From Myxococcaceae bacterium (GTDB lineage Bacteria > Myxococcota > Myxococcia > Myxococcales > Myxococcaceae), in the NCBI GenBank assembly GCA_020247085.1, contig JADCJJ010000570.1, positions 1 to 38,921 of the forward strand: 38,921 nt of DNA, in the 5' to 3' direction. Below the pieces are notes generated by a model that worked only from the letters and a program-made list of their open reading frames with translations, was not told the DNA's origin and did not search any database. Below, one piece after another: positions 32,505-38,921 of the stretch; position 1 is the first letter of the stretch; every line of letters begins with the position of its first letter. Both the position numbers and the translations under genes were made by a program.

Positions 32505-34823
32505 TCACCGCCGCAGTGGCAGCGGAGGCTCGGGCAGCGGCACCGTGGCGCTGTCCAGCTTCCGCGTGTTGTCGCGAAAGACGACGCCCTGGTCGAGGCG
32601 CCGCACGTCGAAGTCGGCCTGCTGCACGCCAGCCCCGACGAGGTGGTGCGACACCTCGCCGTCGACGAGGTCGATGGCCGCCCCGTCGCCCACCAGCACG
32701 CCGTAGCCGGGGCTCCACGACACCCGAAAGCGGCGGGCAGCCACGCGGGCCCCGGTGGTGGCGAGCACGCCGACGGTGGCGGCGCAGGCGCCGCTGCACG
32801 CCGGCGCGTCGACCTGCACCACCGCGAGCTCGGTCAGCGCCACGCTCGTCCCCTCCTCGAGCGCGTACACTCCGGCCCTGGTGGTCGCGCGCACCGACAC
32901 CCGCTCCCCCGACAGCGTGGCGCCGCTCCGGGCGACGAGGCCGTAGCCGGAGCGAGCGCCGGGCTCGAGCCGCCCCACGTCGTCGATGGCGACGTCGGCC
33001 AGGGTGACCCGCGTGCCCGGGTCGGTGACGACGAGCGCCAGCGAGCCGGTGCTCGAGACGCGCACCCGCTCGAGGCTCGCCTCGACGCCCTCACCCAGCG
33101 CGAGGGCCACGCTCTGCCCCGACACGTCGGCGCGGGTGTTCGACACGGACACGTCGACGAGGCGCGCCCGCTGCCCCGGAGCGCCCACCACCACCAGGCC
33201 CAAGCCCCGCGAGCCGTCGACGAGCACCCGCTGCGCCGTGACGCGGGCGCCGCTGGAGACGACGGCGCCGGCGCCGAACCCGCGGTCGTCTGCGCCAGTC
33301 TCGAGCACCGTGACGTCCGTCAGCGCGAGGGTGGCACGCGCCGAGGCCAAGACCCCCGTCGGCCGGCACCCGCGCACCAGCACGCGCTCCAGCGCGAGGC
33401 TCGCCCCGCGGTCCGCGAAGAGGCCGTTCGCAGCGCCGTCGCTCCACGCCGTGTCCCGCACCAGCGCGTCCGTCAGCGACACCGCCGCGGGGTCGTCGCC
33501 ATACGTCAGGACGCCGGCGTGGGCGTTTCGCTCGACGCGAACGCGCGTGCCCGTCAGGCGCCCGTTCTGCAGCCACACGCCGTAGCCGGTGCGCTCCCCG
33601 CTGGGGAGCGGGCGCGCGAGCGGCTGGGTGTCACGCACCAGCACGTCCGTCAGGGTGGCGCTGGCGCCCGACAACAGCCGCAGCCCGTACGACACGCTCT
33701 GCTCGACGACCGACGAGGCGAGCTCGAGCCGGGCGCCCGACACGACGTTGACGCCGACGCCGTTCTGCTCTGCGAGCGGCCGCGTATCGCGCACCACCGC
33801 GGCTTCGAGCTCGACGCGCGCCGAGGCGCCGCTGATGACGAGCGCGAAGTCGAGGTTGCGCTCGAGCACCACCTGCCGCCCAGTCACGCTCGCCTGGCTC
33901 ACCTGCAGCCCGCGTCCGCCGGTGGCGTTCGGGAAGGGGCGCGTGTCGCGAATGACGACGCGCTCCAGGGTGACGTCGGCGCCGCCGGCGACAGAGAGCC
34001 CCACGCCGACCGTCGAGTCGAAGACGACGTCTCTCAGCGTCAACTGCCCCCCCTGCACCAGCGCGCCGACGAAGTCGCCCCGCACGGTGACGTTCTGCAC
34101 CACCACCCCCTCGGCGCGCGTCTGCAGCAAGGGGGTGTCGGGGCGCGCTGGGCCGATGACGGTGTCGCTCGCGCAGACCCCCTCGACGGTGATGCCCGCG
34201 GGCAGCGACCCGGCGGCAGCGTAACGCCCCCGCGCGACGACGACGGTGGTGCCGGGCGCGCTCCTGGCGAGGGCATCGTCGAGCGCGCCGAAAGGCGAGG
34301 CTGGGGTGCCGTTGCCCCCCACCGCGCCCGCCTTCACGAAGAGCGCCGGGCCCGACGGCGACGAGGCCGGGAAGTCACCCGGTGGGCAGGCCGAGCCAAC
34401 CGGCTCGCAGCCGGGCCGCCCGGGCAGGTGCGCCGACGCGCCGGCGCAGCGCTCGACGCCGGCCGCGGGCCACGGCTCACACACCGTCACCGCGCCGAGC
34501 AGCGCCTCGCGCCAGCCCGGCGGGCACGGCGTGAAGCGGGGCAAGGCGGACTCGATGACCGGCGCGGGTGCGACGACCGCGAAGGACCGCTCGGGCGTGG
34601 CGAGCGATGCGCTGTCGAAGCGCGCGGCGCCTCCGCACGAGACCGAGGCCAGGACGGCGGCGACGAGCCAGCCTGAGCCCACGCCGCGCCCGCGCGCCCG
34701 CCCGGTGACGCCATCACCCAGCCTCGACGTCGCGGCGCGGCCACCTCTCGCCGCGCGGCGGAAGCGGTGACGCGCAGCGCCCGCAGCCACGGCGTGACGG
34801 GAAGGAGCGGCCGGGTGCGTCAC
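32505..34823 (-). CDS. Secreted right-handed parallel beta-helix repeat protein
   Basis: The sequence is a long array of about 22-25-residue beta-helix coils from about 34270 to 32560. Larger repeats of about 65-70 residues recur, carrying V-V/L-V-R-D-T-x-P-L, then G-x-G-V/L-x-V-x-x-G-A, then L-T-x-x-x-V-x-V-E-R-N. An export signal lies inside the open frame: G-W-L-V-A-A-V-L-A-S-V-S-C-G-G resembles a lipoprotein leader, so the true start may be the GTG at 34682 (725 residues). The GTG at 34823 (772 residues) overlaps the previous stop as GTGA but puts 50 Arg-rich residues before the leader. A cysteine-containing segment precedes the helix. Such proteins often bind or cleave polysaccharide; no catalytic motif was recognised. 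Confidence 0.72.
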   Translation of the reverse strand: MTHPAAPSRHAVAAGAARHRFRRAARGGRAATSRLGDGVTGRARGRGVGSGWLVAAVLASVSCGGAARFDSASLATPERSFAVVAPAPVIESALPRFTPCPPGWREALLGAVTVCEPWPAAGVERCAGASAHLPGRPGCEPVGSACPPGDFPASSPSGPALFVKAGAVGGNGTPASPFGALDDALARSAPGTTVVVARGRYAAAGSLPAGITVEGVCASDTVIGPARPDTPLLQTRAEGVVVQNVTVRGDFVGALVQGGQLTLRDVVFDSTVGVGLSVAGGADVTLERVVIRDTRPFPNATGGRGLQVSQASVTGRQVVLERNLDFALVISGASARVELEAAVVRDTRPLAEQNGVGVNVVSGARLELASSVVEQSVSYGLRLLSGASATLTDVLVRDTQPLARPLPSGERTGYGVWLQNGRLTGTRVRVERNAHAGVLTYGDDPAAVSLTDALVRDTAWSDGAANGLFADRGASLALERVLVRGCRPTGVLASARATLALTDVTVLETGADDRGFGAGAVVSSGARVTAQRVLVDGSRGLGLVVVGAPGQRARLVDVSVSNTRADVSGQSVALALGEGVEASLERVRVSSTGSLALVVTDPGTRVTLADVAIDDVGRLEPGARSGYGLVARSGATLSGERVSVRATTRAGVYALEEGTSVALTELAVVQVDAPACSGACAATVGVLATTGARVAARRFRVSWSPGYGVLVGDGAAIDLVDGEVSHHLVGAGVQQADFDVRRLDQGVVFRDNTRKLDSATVPLPEPPLPLRR

Positions 34824-37800
34824 GGCTCCGGCGCGCTCGTCGAGTTCTGCGGGTCCCTCGCCGGGCGCAGCACGAAGTCGGCCTGGTTGTTGCCGGTGTC
34901 CTGGCCGTTGCCGAGGAACTCGTCGGCGCCGCCGGGGCCCATCGACGCGGCGGTCGACGTGACGCTCGCCTTGCGCTCGATGGAGGCGAGCGGACCCGAA
35001 CTGGGAACCGGGGCGGGCGTGCCCTCGGCGCCGGCGGCGGTGGAGCCCCATCCAACCAGGTCGATGACGCCCGGCGCCGTCAGCGCGGTGGTCAGCGCGG
35101 GCCCGATGCGTACGTGGCCGGCCGTGCCCGACAGGCCAAGGGCCCCGGTGTGCGCGAGGTCGGACGCCAGCGAGCCGGTGAAGCCCGACGCCGCGCTCGC
35201 GTTGCGCACCGAGGTGATGAGGAAGTAGCGCCGCGGGGGCAGCATCGTGCCCATGGGGACGGTGGTGATGGTCGAGTACGCGGTGCCGACGGCCGAGCGG
35301 TACTGGAGCGTCCACCCGCCGATGTTCACCGCCGCCGCCGTCGGGTTGTAGAGCTCGACGAACTCGTCGGCGGCGCTCCCGGTGACGCCGACCTGCACCT
35401 CGCTGATGACGACGTTGTTCGCGCCGGCGGTGGCGACGACGTTCACCGTCGAGGTCGCCATCGAAACCCCCAACGAGGCGGTCACCGTCGCGCTGCCCAT
35501 CGACATCGCCATCGACGCGAACGTCACGGTCGCGGTGAGCTGGTTCTCTGGCACCACGAGCGACATCGGCACCGTCCCCAGCGAGCCCGTCGCCCCGAGC
35601 ATGACCGCCGTTCCGCCCGGCGGCGCGGGAACGTCGAGCTCGACGGTGAGGGTCGCCGACGAACCAGCCACCACCGTGACCATCGCCGGCGCCAGTGTCA
35701 CCCGCGTCGGGAGGTCCATGGGCCCCAACAGCCGCACGCCCGCGTCGAGGGAGACCGAGCCGAGCGTCACCACCAGGCCGACGCGCGACGGCGGCAGCGC
35801 CGGGCCGCCCGCGTCGGGCACCCCCGCGTCGGGGTCGACGCCGCCGTCCGGGAGGACGCCCGCGTCCGTGGCGACGCCGCCGTCTACCATCGGCGTCACC
35901 ACGGTGAAGCGCACCGGCAGCTCGAACTGGCCCGTCGCGAAGAGCAGCCCGCCGCCATCGGCCACCGTCACGAAGGACGGCTCGAGCGAGGTGACGCTCA
36001 CCAGCATGTCCATCAGCGCCGGCGACGACAGCCGGACGCGGAACGGTGTCGGGAACGTGGTGGCGTCGGTCGCGCCGAGGCGCAGGAACTGCTCCGACGG
36101 GCCGGCCGACGAGACCGTCACCGGCCGCACCGTGTCGAAGGCATCGCGCGGCTCGACCTTGTAGTTGTCGTTGCGGAACTGGAGGATGCCGCGCACCTGC
36201 ACGAAGGTGTCGTTCACCATCGGGAACGGAGTGACGGCGTAGAGGGAGTCGTTCACGCGCAGCTGCGGCCCTCCCATCATCTCGGACACGGTGAACTCGT
36301 TCGTCGGCGCGACGTCGCCGGCGCCCACCGGGGGCGCGACGTCGACGACGACGGCCGCTCCTGCCAGCGCGACGAGCACGCCCTCGAGCGCGCGGGCCCG
36401 CGAAGCCGACGACGCGTTCACCTCGCCCGCCATCACCACCGTGGCCGCCGGCGCCGCGTTGTTGCGTGACGTCACCAGCACGCTGCCACCCTGCACGCCG
36501 TTGAGCTGAACCTGGCCGCGGAACTCGGACACGAGGGCCGAGGGAATCGTCACGCGGTCGCCGGCGACGACGTCGGTGCGGCCCTGCGCGCCCGGGTAGA
36601 AGACGAAGACGCCCGAGTAGTCGCGCCCCGTGTAGCCGGGCTCGCTCTCGTGCACCTGCGCGAAGAAGCCCAGGCTGTTGCTCGCCGTCACCAGCACGTT
36701 GGTGAGCTGCACCCGGCTGCCCATCAGCGGCGAGGCCAGCGCCTTCACCTGGTAGATGGTGGCGGGCGTTCCGGTCGGCGGCGGGCAGGCCTGGGCCCCG
36801 GGGTTGGCCTGCGTCGGGCACGGGTCGCAGGCGTCGCCTTTGCCGTCACTGTCGGTGTCGAGCTGCATCGCATCAGGGTCGGCCGGGCACTTGTCGGCGC
36901 CGTTCGCGACGCCGTCTCCATCGACGTCGGTGAGCGAGGGCACGCTGCAGGTGGTGGCGTTGGCGTCGAGCGGGCACACGTCGCAGAGGTCACCCACGCC
37001 GTCGCCGTCGGTGTCGGCCTGGGTGGCGCCGTCCATCGGGCGCCGCGGGTTGAAGAGCGCCGGGCAGTTGTCGGTCACGTTGGGCAGCCCGTCGCCGTCG
37101 GAGTCCGTCATCGTGCTGACGCCCGTGTAGGGGTTGCCCGAGAAGAGCCACGGCGCCCCGCGCATGGGCGTGCACGTCGGCTCGTTCCGCGGCGCGGCGT
37201 TGCAGAAGAAGAGCGGGTAGGTGGTGGTGTTCGCGCCCTGGAGCGCGGCCAGCGTCGTCCCCTCGCCGTCGAGGCAGAGCGACTTCATCGAGCCGCACAC
37301 GTCGAGGGCCTCACACGCCGACGGCGACAGGGCGCTGGCGACGGCCTGGTCGCCCACGAGCACCTTGCCCCCGCGCATCGTCAGCACCAGATCCTCGGGG
37401 TTCGAGGTGACGACCGAGCGGTACGGGTCGGGGTTCTTGCGACGGTAGACGGCGACGTCGGCGACGCGCCCGGCGGTCAGCACGCCGATGCGCGAGCTCA
37501 CCTGCTGGGCGGCGGCGGCGTTGACCGTCACCATGCGCCACAGGGACTGCGCGCTGAAGTACCGCGCGTAGAAGCTCTGGCTCAGGTAGTCCGCGCACGC
37601 GAGCTCTCGCATCAGGTTCATCGACCCCGAGCGCACCCAGTCGGTGCCGAGCGTCACGTTGACGCCCATGCGGTGGTACGTCGGCGCCTGCGCCGTCTCG
37701 CCGTAGAGCACCACGTTGCTGCGGGGCGACCAGACGAGGTGCGACTCGCGCAGCTTCGTCAGGCGGATCTCGGCGGGGCGCACGCCAAGGCCGTGGATGA

Positions 37801-38921
37801 TGGCGGTGCGCGGGCCCAGCACGTTGACGCCGCCATCGACGAGGCCGGACAGGCAGAGGAACTCGTTGCGCGCCGAAAGCTCGACGCCCTCGGCGATGTG
37901 CGGCAGGTACGCGGCGTTCGCCGGGATGTCGACCGCGGGGTTCGGTGGGCTCGGGTACCCGCAGCTCCCGACGAGCTCCGCGCCGTTCGAGTCTCCCAGC
38001 GGAAAGGTGTCGTAGTTGGCACCACCCGTGTTGGCGCCCAGGCCCTGCTGGCTGTCTCCCGTGGCCGAGGTGTCGGGCGCGTCGAGGTTCCTCAACAGGC
38101 CGGGCGCGCCGCCCGAGCCCGAGATGGACGTGGTGCCGACCAGCAGCTGACGCAGCTCGTTCCAGCGGTACTGGTTCGTCCCCGAGGTGCCGCCCACCGT
38201 GCTCGCGATGCTCGTGTGGCCGTCATTGCCGCGACGCCAATCGTGCCGGTGCTCGTACCGCTCGGGCACGCCGCCGTCTGGGAGGAGCCCATTCGAACCC
38301 ACGCCCTGCGCGACGTACGGCGGGGCCGGGAACGTCAGGTGGTCATGCCCGTTGATGAGCCCCGGCGAGATGACGTTCTGACCGCACAGCAACACCGTCG
38401 GCTGGGCCATGCCGGCAGGCGGCAGGCAGTCGCAGCCGACGCAGGTGATGGTGCCCATGGCGTCGATGGCCACCTGCCCGCCGGCGAGCACGCGCCCGGG
38501 CTGAAGCACCGTGCCGACGAGCACGCGCCCCGCCCCGCTGCCGGGCACCACGTCGCACGACATCGACGTCGGGGCCGGCAGCGACGCCGCCGGGCACGAG
38601 ACGGTGAGGAGCTGCGTCGGGGTACAGTCAGGCTCGCACCCATCGGCCGGAGCCGCGTTGCCGTCATCGCAGAGCTCGGCCCCGCGCCGCACGCCATCAC
38701 CGCACACGTTCGCCGGCAGGTTGGCCACCGTGGTCGTGCAATCGACCTCGCACCCGTCACCAGACGCGAGGTTGCCGTCGTCACACGCCTCGGCGCCGGC
38801 GCGCATGCCGTCGCCACAGACGGGGCCGGGCGCCGAGAAGCGACAGGCCGAGGTGCACCCATCGACCTCGTTCATGTTCCCGTCGTCACACAGCTCGGTG
38901 CCGCCGCGCTGGCCGTCTCCG
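34820..38921 (-). CDS. Giant surface protein: DUF4215 repeats, amidohydrolase, TSP3 repeats, lamin-tail domain (5' end outside window)
   Basis: At least 1,366 residues, open at the window edge. In order, the visible parts are as follows. Three myxobacterial cysteine-rich (DUF4215) repeats, C-G-D-G-x-R/M-x-G-A-E-x-C-D-D-G-N, lie at 38921-38620. A metal-dependent amidohydrolase lies at about 38550-37330. It has P-G-L-I-N-G-H-D-H near 38350, I-I-H-G-L, S-P-R-S-N, L-G-T-D-W and a C-terminal G-R-V-A-D-V-A-V-Y. Thrombospondin type 3 calcium repeats (D-x-D-G-D-G-x-x-N/G-x-x-D-N/K-C-P) lie at 37120-36790. An OB/Ig-like region lies at 36770-35420, and a lamin-tail domain (V-I-S-E-V-Q-V; E-F-V-E-L-Y-N-P-T) runs from about 35410 to the end. 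The amidohydrolase retains its main metal ligands. The protein is probably exported; its stop overlaps the start of the beta-helix gene. Confidence 0.8.
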   Translation of the reverse strand, partial: GDGQRGGTELCDDGNMNEVDGCTSACRFSAPGPVCGDGMRAGAEACDDGNLASGDGCEVDCTTTVANLPANVCGDGVRRGAELCDDGNAAPADGCEPDCTPTQLLTVSCPAASLPAPTSMSCDVVPGSGAGRVLVGTVLQPGRVLAGGQVAIDAMGTITCVGCDCLPPAGMAQPTVLLCGQNVISPGLINGHDHLTFPAPPYVAQGVGSNGLLPDGGVPERYEHRHDWRRGNDGHTSIASTVGGTSGTNQYRWNELRQLLVGTTSISGSGGAPGLLRNLDAPDTSATGDSQQGLGANTGGANYDTFPLGDSNGAELVGSCGYPSPPNPAVDIPANAAYLPHIAEGVELSARNEFLCLSGLVDGGVNVLGPRTAIIHGLGVRPAEIRLTKLRESHLVWSPRSNVVLYGETAQAPTYHRMGVNVTLGTDWVRSGSMNLMRELACADYLSQSFYARYFSAQSLWRMVTVNAAAAQQVSSRIGVLTAGRVADVAVYRRKNPDPYRSVVTSNPEDLVLTMRGGKVLVGDQAVASALSPSACEALDVCGSMKSLCLDGEGTTLAALQGANTTTYPLFFCNAAPRNEPTCTPMRGAPWLFSGNPYTGVSTMTDSDGDGLPNVTDNCPALFNPRRPMDGATQADTDGDGVGDLCDVCPLDANATTCSVPSLTDVDGDGVANGADKCPADPDAMQLDTDSDGKGDACDPCPTQANPGAQACPPPTGTPATIYQVKALASPLMGSRVQLTNVLVTASNSLGFFAQVHESEPGYTGRDYSGVFVFYPGAQGRTDVVAGDRVTIPSALVSEFRGQVQLNGVQGGSVLVTSRNNAAPAATVVMAGEVNASSASRARALEGVLVALAGAAVVVDVAPPVGAGDVAPTNEFTVSEMMGGPQLRVNDSLYAVTPFPMVNDTFVQVRGILQFRNDNYKVEPRDAFDTVRPVTVSSAGPSEQFLRLGATDATTFPTPFRVRLSSPALMDMLVSVTSLEPSFVTVADGGGLLFATGQFELPVRFTVVTPMVDGGVATDAGVLPDGGVDPDAGVPDAGGPALPPSRVGLVVTLGSVSLDAGVRLLGPMDLPTRVTLAPAMVTVVAGSSATLTVELDVPAPPGGTAVMLGATGSLGTVPMSLVVPENQLTATVTFASMAMSMGSATVTASLGVSMATSTVNVVATAGANNVVISEVQVGVTGSAADEFVELYNPTAAAVNIGGWTLQYRSAVGTAYSTITTVPMGTMLPPRRYFLITSVRNASAASGFTGSLASDLAHTGALGLSGTAGHVRIGPALTTALTAPGVIDLVGWGSTAAGAEGTPAPVPSSGPLASIERKASVTSTAASMGPGGADEFLGNGQDTGNNQADFVLRPARDPQNSTSAPEP

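Noticed and set aside
36790-37120. Possible DNA repeat array or CRISPR
   Set aside because: The periodicity encodes thrombospondin type 3 calcium repeats; the units vary in sequence and lack spacer structure.

Overview
The window is very GC-rich DNA packed with genes, with strong GC bias at third codon positions, many GTG starts and very short intergenic gaps. Gene content points to a myxobacterium (Myxococcota). It has a light-operon-like carotenoid cluster ending in a MerR/B12 photoreceptor, relics of a Ser/Thr kinase with a PEGA domain, and a giant secreted protein with DUF4215, thrombospondin type 3 and lamin-tail modules. I see no tRNA, rRNA, CRISPR array, insertion sequence or phage gene.

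Layout. (1) 1-2940, plus strand: the tail of an SDR/epimerase-like gene, a HAD-IB phosphatase and a LarA-like (DUF2088) protein. A small membrane-anchored protein (3270-2962) faces them. (2) 10372-3448, minus strand: a five-gene aromatic operon, aroK-D-E (one trifunctional protein), aroC, aroB, aroA and an FAD oxidoreductase, joined by overlapping stop/start codons. It encodes every step from DAHP to chorismate. (3) 10548-17067, plus strand: a YIP1-family membrane protein, TolC-like outer-membrane protein, MacA-like adaptor, ABC ATPase and two different MacB/FtsX-type permeases, forming a tripartite efflux system. (4) 17087-20100, mainly minus strand: a decaying region with a broken Ser/Thr kinase-PEGA gene, a TPR/PEGA protein, a small membrane protein and about 1 kb without an intact gene. 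A cysteine-rich lipoprotein diverges at 20238. (5) 31165-20960, minus strand: crtE, crtIb, a previously unlisted 58-codon ORF, crtB, class II HMG-CoA reductase, a crtI/crtD-type desaturase, crtC, a glycosyltransferase, an acyltransferase and carH. (6) 31250-32503, plus strand: a secreted thioredoxin-fold protein and a TetR regulator. (7) 38921-32505, minus strand: a truncated giant amidohydrolase/lamin-tail protein coupled to a parallel beta-helix protein.

How the genes work together. The carotenoid operon should supply mevalonate (HMG-CoA reductase), make GGPP and phytoene, desaturate and hydrate the carotene, then glycosylate and acylate it. The product would be a myxobacton-ester-like carotenoid glucoside ester. 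The last gene encodes the probable repressor. Its cobalamin residues align one-for-one with the light-sensing residues of Thermus CarH. A 13-bp perfect inverted repeat, also readable as 11-bp-spaced half-sites, lies between crtE and the divergent thioredoxin-fold gene and is the likely operator. It overlaps candidate promoters in both directions.

The most interesting points are the shared light operator, the coupled small ORF between crtIb and crtB, the AroK-AroD-AroE fusion in a full chorismate operon, the amidohydrolase embedded in a surface-type mosaic protein, and the kinase pseudogene. All assignments come from reading the sequence and from family knowledge; no database search was run.
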